Shown here one piece after another: positions 44,057 to 58,319 of a stretch of DNA of 64,000 nucleotides. A program made the position numbers and the translations under genes. Source of the DNA: Ophiura sarsii (lineage: Eukaryota > Echinodermata > Ophiuroidea > Amphilepidida > Ophiuridae); the NCBI GenBank assembly GCA_035610835.1, contig CM069444.1, positions 5,346,839 to 5,410,838 of the forward strand, given 5' to 3'. The notes under the pieces were generated by a model, which saw only the letters and a program-made list of their open reading frames with translations, was not told the origin of the DNA and ran no database searches. Each line of letters opens with the position of its first letter. Position 1 is the first letter of the stretch.

Positions 44057-47000
44057 CTGTAAAACATGAAAGCATTACATAAAAATAAAGATCACGTTAT
44101 GTAAAGACGATTATATTCACTTAATGCTTTTAAATCCGAATAGAGTCGGATTACTCATTAGGGAGTTTTGCTTAATCACTGGTTGTATTTGTATATTTTA
44201 TCTATGCATTATAATACCGTAAGCTCACAAAACTATTGTTCCGCAATTTCTTCTGCGATCCGAATTAGATGGCATATTTTATGCATACGGTAATTATGAG
44301 TTTATTCTTATTCGGTTAAAGAAATGACATTAGAGCTTACCTCATGTCGTTCATGTTGTTGTCTCAATTCTTCCTCTTCGCGGAATCGTGACTGGTTGTT
44401 GCTAGCTGCTGCTGCAACCCCGTCAACTTCCTGTAATAGGCAAGAGTTGTTTATGTTTTTGTGAACTCAAATTTAAAGATTTCAAACAATTCATATAATA
44501 ACCCTATTAAACTTGAATAATAGGCAAGAAAATCATATAAAATCTTTTCTTTTTTTTAGATTCTGTGCTTTTTGCCACCACATGAGGTATGAAAAATGTT
44601 TCACGATTGTATCTTGGAAAAGAGTCCTTGGAACGCTTTACACGTTTTGGGCATTATGTGCAGAATTGTTTTGCTGATCTTTAAATGATGTTTATTTTGT
44701 TAAACTCTGAATATGACATATTAGACAACAATTTTCCCTTCCCCCCACCCATCGATCAATGTTGGGACATCTTGAATAACCGCTGAAGACATTAAACATT
44801 CCTCAACATTGAGCGTTCCAAGACTTTTTTCCAGTATTGTAGTTCACTCAATTAAGGGTGGTTAAATAGCAGGTCTTATGCCCGGTTGGTATTCCATGCC
44901 AGTTTATAGTGGAACTATGATATGTCATATCCATGCGTCTTAAAATGATAGCCCCTTGAGAAGAAGAAAAAAATGTCGTCTTACATTTGTCTTTTTCAGT
45001 GGCATGACCGTGGTGGAGAAACTCTCTACAGATAATTGATGACGCTTCAGAGTCCTCTTGAATAGCTGGTGTACCTGTTACCCATACATCATAATAATAA
45101 ATAATAATACACCATTCTTATGTAGCGCTTTCCACAATTATAATACAAGCAAAGTTCCAAAGCGCTTTTTTTTCAACGCTATACTTAGGCAGCTACCGGC
45201 CAGCAGTGCACAGCGTATCAGCACTACTTATATTATAATTCCCTAACAGCTCCCCAAATATCACTTGGGTTGACGAGGCAATTAAGACTAAGTATCTTGC
45301 CCAAGAACACATGCAAGTTGGCCACAGCGGGGCTAGAACTCCCAACCTCAGGATCACGAGGCTCGCTATCTGTCGGATGGTTGGTGCCAAATGTATGTTT
45401 GTGTTTAGGTTATCTTGTCTTAGCGCTAATATGTGGCGTTTCTTGATTTAGGTTTGCGCCCTCTGCCGTATACATTCAGACAGCAAAATGGAGGATTGCA
45501 ACTGAGGCAATTAAGCTTTTTCAACCATCGATACTCATCGTATTTCACTGCATTAGCGGGTTTAACCAGCCATATGAAGTCTTCAATGAGTTGAGATAAA
45601 TAGTTGTTCGACGACAAGATTTAGGCGTTGTGTGTAATATGTTTCTTTAAAGAGTGTTTTCGACAGGATTTTCGATGCGTTATAAGCCAATAAGACCTGG
45701 TCATTATTGAAAGTAGAGATGACTGTCTCACCTCAGGAAATGGTTTGGACAGAACGACTATACACTCTGAGGGCGTCTCATCCAACTGGCCTAGGGGCAT
45801 AAAGGCGCATAATGAAGTGGGTCTTTTACCAGTAATTCTAGGGTTGAACAATCAATCACCGCCTATCAAGACCATCTATTAAATGTCCCCTAGGATTGCT
45901 ACACTTGTTTGCCAGATATACGTCCATGTTGGCTTTAACACTGATAGGTGTGGAAACCCCACGTGGAGGAGGAAGTCAATTGACTGTTTAGAGGACAGAC
46001 ATCCAAAGTTGGATCAGGAATAATTGTTGCACATAGAAATGCTGCCCCACGGGCAGAAGGAACCACAAGGGCATATACAAAATGATATGATATGTAATTT
46101 GACACACAACAAACCTCTTTATTTAACAAGCAAAATAAGATGAATATCAGCACTCCTTGTAGAGAATTTAAGATCACGAAGAGATACTGGAACACCAGAG
46201 TTGCCTTATCAACGGCCATAAAACCGAAAACCCAAGTCATCCCGAGGAGCGGGGTAAGCACCATAGTTCCCTTGAGTGTCACTCTAAAGAAGAAGATGTT
46301 TAAGAACAAGTACGGTTTTATCATGGTTAACATTAAAGTTATTTTAATAAAAGGGGGCAGTTAAGTTTCAAGACTCCGTAAAACTGCCGGTATTTTTTCA
46401 ATATTAATTTAGAAAAATGGATATACTTAGAAATAAATGAATAAATAAAATAAATCTTAAAAAACGTTATTTTTATGATAAAAGATCAAACAGAATGAGA
46501 ATAAAATATAGTTCGTAGCTGTTTTGCTATATACGTTGGTCTCATAGTTCATTGGTTCACCGTATAGCAAAACAGCTACGAACGATATTTTATTCTATAA
46601 ATATAAGTGGATGTACCTTATTCCAGTCACTTCATCCTTCACATTTACTGCGTTAACTGATCTCCACAAGATACGCGCAATACATCCAAGTATAACGGTG
46701 TTAACCTGCAAATATATGTTTATACGATCAATCCGTTTATACCATGTGCACATTTTGCCTGGGTAACGTTTCCGTTAAAGTTATAAATAACGTCTTCTAT
46801 TAATGCTGATAGAATACTACGGTCGCTTTGCGATCTGGGTCGCTTCTGATGACGTAATTTACGTCATTCGATCTTCAAACGTTTCTATTTTAGTTACAGG
46901 AGAGTTTTAAAATCGCACCAGTTCGCACGGCCTGAATTGCTGCAGTTGACATCGCGACTGATTGTGCGCGACTGATTGGTCGTTAGATCTTTCGAGATGA

Positions 47001-50000
47001 CCACTCGAGCGACTCCCAATCGCCAATATCTGCGTAATGTTTACTAAAGTGTTACCCAAATACAAACAACAATTGTGTAAAATACCGGTAACTGCCTTTG
47101 GTCAGGTGCTGCCCAGGTTTTTGATTACCAATTACCAACAACAAGTATTGAAATACCGCCAAATTTATAACTTCATAAACAGCTTCAATTACCTTCAAGA
47201 CAGTAAATGTTAGAGGGAGTGACAATAACTACATGCTAAATATTACTTACCAATATAACGAACAGAGCGGGCGCAGCAAACGCCCATATCAATCCGAAAG
47301 TCGTATTCAACCAGCAACTGAAAATGACCAAAATTATCATTATACAAGATTGAATTTATTTTTATGGTTGTGATCAGTACTAATACCTAGTGTCATTTAC
47401 ACGAACTGGTAAGAACGGACGCACGTACCATGAGGTTGACCTCTCGTAAAAGTACGCGAGGTCAACCTCACCCCATGGTGCGCAATACGTAAGCTCAACA
47501 TCCCACCTCTGATTGGTTAGCGATACTTTGTGAGTTTTCAAGCATGCGCAGTAAGCTGATCGAAGTGCGCCCGCGTATGTCGGAATGTGGCAAAAAGCTC
47601 CCCGTTTGTTAAAAGTAAATATCCCGATGTCACAAATGTTTGTAAAAGTCATGCAGCGAGGATACATGAACCTTCTGACGATTGAACAGATTGTAGATGG
47701 CATCATTAGTATGTTAGCTTCGACAGCAAGACCACACCTATCATTATATTTTGCATCGGAATATTCACAGCAATTTCATTCAATGAATCGTACCTTTCAG
47801 ATGACGTATAGTCATTGAATCTCACTGCGGCACTGATGGCAACAATTGGTATAGGAACGCCCCATGCAATCCCGGCATACATCCATACACGGTTTTTCTC
47901 GGCACCGTACACTTTCACTAGTTTGTAATACAGGTTGATGCCCTCAGCGAGCATCCAACCAAATACAACTAGGAAAAGGTAATGCAGAATCATGGCAATC
48001 GTCGTACATGCCACCTATTGTTAGAGGGAAATACCAATATATGTTAGTGTGGTGTCATTTATTTCTTTATTGTCGTGCAACGTCCATATATATAGCCCAG
48101 GGGGGAATACCACCCATTAAGCAGTGGATTTGTGCAACGTTAAGATACCAAAAGTTTGATGTCCATAGAGAGTACAAACCGGAATTTGTCTAAACAGGAC
48201 ATCTGATATGGTACAATCTGACAATTTGATTTAATCGTCTTTACCTTGACATGGGTCTGTTCGACTCCGGTCAAAAACAACACTTGTGCCAGCAGCAAAG
48301 AGATTGCCAGGTTGATGTGGATTTGATATCGATCCGATGATCGTAGGGATCTGCAGCAGAATAAGAAGAAGAATGTTGTAAATATTAAGATACGTCTATA
48401 CAAGAATATCATGATGTGTACGTTGTTTCAATGCAGGATGACAGTGAGTAATAAAGGGAAGATCATGCTCCACAACGCCTGATCGCTGGCCCTGAGCGGT
48501 AGCGTCTGCCACTTTTCTACGCATGTCACACTTGCTCCGACATATGCGTTGCTACAGCGTACACGGCTGTTTGACTGTCCGATTTATAATTAAAATTATA
48601 GAATAAAAAAAGATAAGACAGTGGCCCAGTTAGGGTTTGACCTGATTTAGGTAGCGCTAATGAATACGAGTATACCGGGAAAATTTCACGAAAATTGTTC
48701 GAGCCGTTTTTAAATTATCGGGATTTTCTACTTTACACACATTTTACATGTAACTCTATGGGAAATGTGGCCGATGAGGGCGCTATTATAGTAAATAATA
48801 ATATGCAAAGCACTATTTCTCAGAAATGGACCAACAAAATGTTCTGGAAATGTCTACAAAAGATGACCAGTATATTCAGGTACTTGAATAAGTTAAAACC
48901 AGAACCGGGCCAGCAAGTTACGGTGTTCTCAGAATAAAACGGACACATTATGTGGGATCAAACAGCCGTGCGTATGATATTATGGACACTAATGCGCATG
49001 TTTGGGAGCGTGAAAGATTTGGAGCGATGTGGAGTATACTCCACCATTTATGCTACCTTTGTGAGGTTTCAAGAGATAACAGATCAAAAGATAACATTGA
49101 TTTTGCGTTGTTTGTGCGCAGTGATAATGTTGGTGTGTTGCTATTCGCTTATTCTGGTGATATGAGCGAGACAAACATAGGCCTACATGTTGCATATTAT
49201 AAAACATCCACATTTACGTGATTTACTTACTCAAATGCTAAGAACACTGAAATGGTGATAACCAGTGCAACTATCGAAAGCGAGCAACCAATTGTGGTCA
49301 ACACCTCCAGGGCTCGTGTGTCAGTTCCAGTAATCTATCATGACAAGTCATGAAATAGGATACAATTAGTTTTTAAGCATAATGGCCTTGTCATGAAAAA
49401 TAGAAAGGTGGAGCCGTAATGCATATACGATAGTCGACAGCGTAGGTTTCTGCATCACCATACAATGAAAATGTTCCATAACAATATAGAAATATTTGCA
49501 GTTGTAAGCAGTCATCAAATTGATTATCTTAAATAGGCACTTACATCGACAACTTGCACTAGTATTGCAAAGTTCGTCAAATGGTCAGATCTGCATTCTA
49601 TCACAGTGTCGGTAACATCCAATGTTTTGCATCCGTTCTGCGACCACAATCTTGACAAAGAAAATAAAAAACATCACATTATTGTGTCCTTGTAACAGTT
49701 TGAGTACAATTTCTAATTGTAGTCACTATGAAAGCGCCAAATCGACGGGTCCGCGGACGCTATTGTACCCGGACAACTAAGGTGTATATCGTTCATTTAG
49801 ATTTCTTTTGCAGATACAACATTGTAAAAGTCTTACCCGTCATTGGTCTGATATCCACATTTGAACTCAACTCCAGCAGATCTCTACATAAATGATATTA
49901 CAAAACATTAATTTAGAGACTTAAACCAATACTTTAAATAGTGTATTTAAGTCGATTCTGTATCCAAACATTTTGGCATATTTCCAAAAAATATATTGGG

Positions 50001-53000
50001 GTCTTTGGCAACACTTTTATAAAGTGCGTGTTCATTGTATGTGCGCGACGTTGAACAGGGGATCTTAACAGCCTTGCATTTAGGGTAATCACGCCCCCCC
50101 CCCCCCCCCCCCCCCCCCTCACCCACGTGCACTTGAATATGAAATATAAACAGGTTTGAGGCATTCAGTTAAAGATAACGAGCACAACGTAGGGGTCTTT
50201 GTGTGAAAACTTGGACAATATTTTGTGATGAGAAAAAGGTGTCATAGTTTTTTGTGAGGAAACTGCCAAGTTTTCCCTAGATATACAATGTAGGGATACT
50301 AGGTGACAGTAGTTTAAAAATAAAAATAACAGATATTGGGTTTTGGGGTGACATTATCAAAAATAAATGTGGGGTAATGTGGTGAGACCGAGGCTGTAAC
50401 TGGTGTTAACAGCCTTAGATATACGTACCCACCACCCTTCCAAAAAAGGGAGTATTTATCGGGTATGTACCACCTTACCTGTGCATTATTATAGGACATC
50501 GCTAATGTCAGAGGCTCTATTGGGAAACTTGTGACGGGCATCCTCAAGTCTGCAGTGAAAGCTAATATAGAAACCACCTTGCTGGCCAAGAATGGCAATA
50601 TTGCTGCTGAACCTGCATCGCTACGTGCAGTGATGTTAACGTGCAGTGATTTAAATATAGCAACCAGCACTGCAACTCCTTTAAAGTTGTTTTTAACGAA
50701 ACAAATTAATAGATAAGATTAGCAAAATAATCTGCATCTAATGTTTTTGTTTTTTCCCAGGTTAGGTATTAAAAGAAAAAAAGTAACTATAACAATTAGG
50801 CCTATGAAAGTAAAAAATAAATATTAATGTATATTGACCATGTGTATGGAACATAGAACTATATATTCAATCAAACTAATTTGAACTGCCCATCCCCTAA
50901 ACTTTTATTATGTGAAATCGCGCTCGGTGGTGTGTCTAATGGGATAGCCACACCCGATACTGTGATATAGCAACAGGTCGCTGCACATAATCACCCAGGA
51001 ATTCGATACATGAATTGAATTAATCAGTACATGAAACACTTATACGAGGGGGTATCAAAAGGTTTTAGAAATCACCCAGAAGTGAAGGAGCCAGACATTT
51101 CATTTTGTTATGTGATCCTGCAGACATCTTTACAAAGTCCCTGTGCAAAGTTACACATTTCTCCTACTATTTATTACCTGTCCACAGACCGCCATTGTAG
51201 AGATCCTCAGATTGACCGCCATTGATTGATTTTCAGATTGCCTCAAATTGTGTTATTCCCAAAACAGCAATAAATAGTTTAAAGTGTTGACACAAAGGGT
51301 CAAAGGTCATGTAGGGGTCGATAGAGGTTAATATGTGTACACCCCATGTTACCCATAAGTTCATTGTCACCAAGCTTGTCTGTAATGACCTTTGACCCCT
51401 TTCTGTCAAAACTCTAAACTATTTATTGCTGTTTTGGGAATAACACAATCTGAGGCAATCTGAGAATCAATCAATGGCGGTCAATCTGAGGATCTCTACA
51501 ATGGCGGTCTGTGGACAAGTAATAAATAGTGGGAGAAATATGTAACTTTGCACAGGGACTTTGTAAAGATGTCTGAAGGATTACATATCAAAATAAAGTT
51601 GCTGGCTCCTTCACTTCTGGGTGATTTCTAAAACTGTTTGATACCCCCTCGTATGGATGTGTAAGCACTAGCAGATTACACTTGGAGGGTTTTTAAGCTA
51701 TTCCTTACCTCCTTTTGTATTTGAATCTGGCGGTATTGTAACATTAACTTTTGATCCATCTTTTGTTCGCACCTCTCCCATTGTATATTCGCAGCTAATA
51801 CAATCTTCGGCAGGAAAATAATTTAAATCTAATAAAAGGATAATAAATCATACCATTTGGGATAATGAAACTCAAATGGTTAAGTAATTAGTTAGTGTTA
51901 ACACAACGTAATACGATCTTGGAATAGTATTCGGTGTTAAACAAGTGTCAATGGTAAGATGGATCGGTCCGGGATAATGTCCGGCAAATCTAGCAATCGG
52001 GCATGTATATCCTAATCTGGGTGGAAATGCATTGCCTACTCAGTGGAAACTACTTTTTTGCTTATTTTTGCGAGCACTTAAATCTCAAAAAGGTTGGTAT
52101 GTTTGTGAAATAACCTATCAACCGCACTAAAATCTTGTTTGCTGAAATGCAAGCCTGTTTGTCTGATTTGGCCAATTGTCCGGACTGTTGATTAACCCTT
52201 TTCTTACTTCATTAAAATCCAAAACGGACCGATAAGGAAACACTTTTTAATCGGGTTTTTTCGATTCTACCTATGAGTAAGGTTATAGATATCACGAATT
52301 AGTCTAATGCAAAGACATCTGTTCTGTATTTATACATATTTATTCCGTAATACACGTACACAAGGGGCACCCTACCTCTTCTGTACGATTACAATCGGCA
52401 CCAACAGCCTAGCTGGTCTACTGGATATGACATTCGCTGTAGAATTCCTGGGTTTCAAATCCCAGTATCGTCAGAAGACTTACGACTAGACTAAGTCGTG
52501 GTATAGCTTACTCATCATAGGTAACATCCTTGTTTCGCATTGTTCCTAAACTAAAATATATCCACGCATGTCGCATACCATAATATGTTGCCCATGCTGC
52601 GGGCTTTTTAAAACTTGTTGATTGGCTAAAAACGGAAACAAACGTGACTTGAAAACGAAAACGGTCATTATTATCACATTTGGCGCAGATAAATTGCACA
52701 CAAAGTTTAACAGAACCATGAAACCTATAAGTGGCCATAGTATAAACAAATACGTGCAAGGTTAGTCATCTAAGGTTACACGTAGTACGCGTAAGGTAAC
52801 ACGTAGTAGGCCTACGTGCAAGGATACACGTAGAACGTGTAAGTTTAGACGTCCAAGATGTATATTAGACGCCTAGGATCGCTTTATTCCGTTAACAATT
52901 GTGACACTTTGGATTTAATATTTGCAAACCAGTATTAATTAAAGAAACCGGGGGAGTGGAGGGTAGGAGAGGATGGAAAAACAAGGACAAAACCATATTG

Positions 53001-56000
53001 AATATCCTACAAGGTTATGCTATTTGCAGAATAAACCCTATTTTTAAACTGTATTTGCTCATCTTTGACGTGTAAGATGCTATCTTAGACGTATTTGTTT
53101 ATACTATGGCCACTCTCATAGAAACCAGTATTTAATTTTCTTAATCCACATTTTTATATATGGTGCAAAAAACCTTATTGGTCGAATCTCGGTTACCACG
53201 GCAACCATATCAACATTACGGATTCATTAGTAAGTGTTATGCGCGCTTCCGTGGAAAATGTGTAGTTTATGTTCCAGATTCTGGTATACCAGTATCGCAC
53301 GAGTATCGCACGATACTGGCACATGAAATTTGCCAGTTTCGCTCGATATTGGTACAATTTTATTGTTTCAGTATCGTCCGATGCTGAAACACCAAATTGT
53401 GTTCCAGTATCGCACGATATTGGTACAGTCCAGTATCTAGGACCTGAAGTACACCTTTTCCCGTTCCGTTTGTTCCCGTATTTATCCATTCAGAGGTGTA
53501 GCTTCATAACCATGGCAACCAGGCGATGAACCCAGTATAGGCAACATTATGGTATGCAACCTATTTGGACTGATATTTAGAAATAATACTAAAAGCGATG
53601 TCGAAGGTGGGCCTTCTGGTAACTGCCCCCCCCCCCCCCCCCACCCCTTATTTGTAACGTTTTATATGTTGTCCTCAGGCCCAATTGCAAGTGCTGTACT
53701 GCAGAGTATTACCTGTCGCCTATGCATATTGGTTGTAGATCTACGATTGAAATATTTTTAAAATAAATTGCTGCTCACCCATTTCGGCTGTCTCCAGTAT
53801 GAATTGATTTTCAGGATTAGCTGATATGTTACTTGAAATATCATTGATCCATTTCTGTTACACAAAATAATTTTAGAATTTAGAATAAAGAACACATTAC
53901 ATGGTAGCTATTTTATGAAACCATTTCATAAACGTTTGGATGAAGTAAACTATTGTCATGAAAGTTACATTGAAGTTAGGTTGAAAATAACAGGAAGGCT
54001 TACACTGGTTGAACTTGATATTTTACACAGTAAATATGATAATACGAACTGACTGGAACTACCGGACTATAATGGCGATGGAAATTAATAAAGATACTTG
54101 CCTCATAACTCAAATTTCTGGAAGACAGTTTCTGAAAGATACCAATGAGAGCCTCTGTTAATGGTTCATTGATTGACAGGTTTCCAGTATAAGTTAGAGT
54201 ACTACCGGTAGTTGGACGATGTGTACCCGTCTTTGGTTTGGTAGCCGTAGTCGTTGATGTTGGTGTGCTCAAGACAGTTGGCACAAGTGGTAGCGTAGTT
54301 GACTCTGTTTGGAGAGACGGCTTCAAGGAAAGATGTCTTGTGGATGTAGTTAAGGGTTCTTCGGTTGACAGGTTTCCAGTATCAGTTAGAGTACTACTGG
54401 TAGCTGGGCTAATGGTATCCGTTTTCGGTTTGCCAGCTGTAATCGTTGATTTTGGTGTGCTCAACATACTCAAGGCAGTTGGTACAGATGGTAGCGTAGT
54501 TGACTCTGTTTGGAGAGACTGCTTCGAGGAAAGATGTATTGTAGCTGCGGTGCTCGCGCTTCCTATAGGATCAGTTGCTGATGTAGGATCATATGTAGGT
54601 GAAACAATTGTTATAACGTTTGTACTTGTAGACCCACTGTTTGTTGTTGAATTTGTCATGGGTGTTTTGGTTGACATACTCGTAAGAAGAGTGGTTGTAC
54701 CGGGCAACGTATTTGGCTCCTCTGTCATGCATAAAAGGAAAAGGAAAATATGCGGCATATGTATAAATATTTTGTAGCGCACAGGAAGCACACCGAGAGT
54801 AGAAGCTATTCAATTAATACCTGTAAAGTAAATACAACTTATGGTCAATCTTGACAACTGCATATTTTTAGGATTAATGATGATGATGTAAAAGACAAAT
54901 AAAAAGGAGCCTTATCAAACACATCCGACAACGAACCCGCAAAACTCTTTCATTGTATGATAAATATCCAATGATTTTCTGAGGTATTCATAGCCTAAAA
55001 TAGAGTTATAAGGATCTCACATGCAGATTAACCTGAAGAAACAACGGATATTGGTATTTAAGAATGTAATGTTTATATAATGATCTAATTACTTGACATC
55101 TTTAAGAAGTGTGCAATTTAATGGAACAGATAATCATAGTGCTACAAATTAGTAAAATGGACGAAAAACACAATAAACTCTTCAAGGTTTGCTGTAACAA
55201 TTATTTCGATTCACATTCAGAAAATAAGGTAAACATTTTTGGTTACCGAAAACATTGGAACGCTCTTATTGGAACATTGGAACCCCCTCGCATCCGTTAA
55301 GTATGTTGGCGATCCCGTATCGCTCGACAGTGATGAATTAAATTTGCTATTCTTCCAGTAGCTCACCAATATGCAAGTGTTCAAAACTACCGATATAAGA
55401 ACAGTAATGTATTCCAGTGTGGAACGATGCTGGATGTTCAAGTAAAAGACAACGGTAATACATTCGAGTATATGTGACTTATACAGTACCCTTTTCCGTT
55501 CCTTTTGCCGAACAATAAAGATAGCTTACCTTTCGATACCTCACAAACGACTCGATCCGGACGAGTACATTTATCAGTAGTCCAATCATCAGAAATGTCT
55601 AGATATTGGCACCGGCGTTTCTGATTTGAAGATTGTGGTTCACCTGCCGCCCAATCTGAAGAAGAAAACAATTTGGTTGAACAACATATGGATGAATGTC
55701 CTGTATATCTTTTCACCGAAATAACGATATTATAAACGCCACATAATGGTTGTAATGTAGAATATTGTTTTGTTACACATGATTGTGTTTGTTATTTTGA
55801 TGTGTTATATATATACAATTGTACTCACTCCAATATGAATCAGTAGGGTTTGCTGTTCCCGTACTCGCATCATATGTTTTCCCTGATCCATCTAGACATG
55901 TCCATACATTGTCACCCTGCCCTGTTTTGCACCCTCCCCAATAGTAGACATCAAACGTATATATGATGAATGCGTTCTCTTCCTGGTTATTAACCACAAT

Positions 56001-58288
56001 CGGATAACTCTTTGCATTTAAACTGTTACATTCATTCAACGCTGCTTGAAATGTTCTTTCAACACCGAGTAGTATATAGCAACTTGTATCGAATTCCATC
56101 CAGCCATCTTGGCACCACGATAGTTGTTCTGTCCCTGGGGCTGGTAAGATAAACATCAAGATTCAAGCATACGTTATGGACGCACCATTTGATTTTCAGG
56201 GTGAGGTAGGATGCTGGTTTTGGGGGACATTTTTTATTTTTGGCCGCCGTAAGGGGTGATTTTTTTTCCGCCGCAGCAGACGACGAATTCTTTTTATTTA
56301 ATGTGTCCATTTATATTGAGTTGGTGGGGGTATATTTTTTTTTGTACTCATCGGGAGGGGGGGGTTTGTTGTTGGCCTGCATAGAGGGGATTTTTTTCTC
56401 TCCAAAAACTTCCTAGCCCCCCCCCCCCCCCTCTCGTGAAAATCTAATGGTGCGTCCCTTATATTTCACACATGTGTTGTGAGCTTGGTGAACATGCTGT
56501 CAACATAATATAAACCGTATTCATTGAATCATTATCTTCATTCAAAATAATAACTGGCATGAGTATATTGTGCATACCGTGATCGTAATAATGGTATCTT
56601 AAATATATACATATTATATATACACTGACAAATAATTTGGTGTCATTTTGACACTAAAACAAGCGTCAAAAAATGGGTCCTCTGTTGGCCACCTAAAGGT
56701 GTCAAATTGACACCATTATGGGTGTAAAATATGACACCTTTGGGTGTCATATTCATTTTGACACCTTTGGGTGGTTATCTGAGGACCCATTTTCGAAAAT
56801 GCCATTACACCCCAAATGGGGTGTAATATTGACTCTCTTAAGTGTCATATTGAGTTTGACACCCTAAAGGTGTCAAATTGACACCATTATGGGTGTCAAA
56901 TTGACATCATTATGGGTGTCAAATATGACACCTTTGGGTGTCATATTCATTTTGACACCTTTGGGTGGTTACCTGAGGACCCATTTTCGAAAAATGTCAT
57001 TACACCCCAAATGGGGTGTAATATTGACTCTCTTAAGAGTCATATTGAGATAGCACATGTTTAGGAGCCGGTAAGACTGGTAAATACCGATCTGCTCCAT
57101 TTCCAGACATTTTTGATAATAATTATGATACAATTAGCGTAATGTAAGACGTCCGTATGAAAAAGATGACCACTGAGCCAGATAAGTCGGGCTACATGTA
57201 TGTAATGTTGCACATATCATCGTATGCATGCATGCCGAACACACACATAGTACTAGTAGGTCCATGCACTGACACACAGTCCAACAAAATGCTAGTCTCT
57301 GACTATGAAATTGTAATTCATTTCATCAGTTAGTTGGCGCAATATTAAACAACATGAACAAGGCTTACATTACGCTAATTGTATCATAATTATTATCAAA
57401 AATGTCTGGAAATGGAGCAGATCGGTACTTACCAGTCTTACCGGCTCGTAACATGCAAACAAAATGGCGACGAGAAAACGCATGCGTTGATATGTTGATA
57501 GACGCCCAATTTGGTGTCAGAATTACACCAATTGGTGTCAGAATTACACCAATTGGTGTCAGAATTACACCAATTGGGTGTCAGAATTACACCAGTTGGT
57601 GTCAGAATTACACCATTTGGTGTCAGAATTACACCAATTGGTGTCATGCTGCTTCGACACCTCTAAAAACCGTGAGCTTTCCCGCCAACTATTGACGCCC
57701 TTGGAGTTATTTCAATTAATCTGACACCAGTTTTGGTGTAAATCACTAAATGATCACTGAAAGGTGTCCGTCGGACACTTAACGGTGTCACCGTAAATTA
57801 TGTGCAAACCCATATCATTGACGATTACACCAATTTTGGAGTCAAAATAAGGCCTTTGTAAGTGTCATTTACAGTTGACTCCAAAAAGGCGTCGCTGTGA
57901 CACCAATTTATTTTTCAGTGTACATATTATATATACATATTATATGTTATATAATGGTTTTAACTGGAAATGGAAATTATAATATAATAACTGCAAACGG
58001 CAAACACAATGTAATTGTCACCGTTATGTTTAACTATATATTTAAAATGTTATTAACAACATACATATCAAGTTTAAAGGTGATAGCCGCATTTTTTTTA
58101 ATGCAGAGATTGACACCCCTCCCCACCCCTCCTCTCCCTTCATATTATAACTTTGACAAACTTCCCCTACCCATAGAATACATGAGATAGTTAAAAGTCT
58201 TTCTGTGTGAAAATGACAGTAAATGGTAGGTTGATAATTACATAAAAACATGTTGCCAAAATATAATCTGGTTTAAAAATGCCATTTA

Positions 58289-58319
<31 letters not shown>

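Noticed and set aside
45935..46114. Reading through after TM7 to a stop at 45935
   Set aside because: A donor at GAG|GTTTGT joins in phase to a well-formed tail exon at 44341-44430, which keeps phase to a final exon; the read-through is less likely.
54238..54777. 179-codon plus-strand frame rich in Val
   Set aside because: Antisense of the Ser/Thr-rich receptor exon, a common by-product of biased composition.
57402..57695. Frame with repeated RITPIGV peptides
   Set aside because: Translation of the 21-bp minisatellite.
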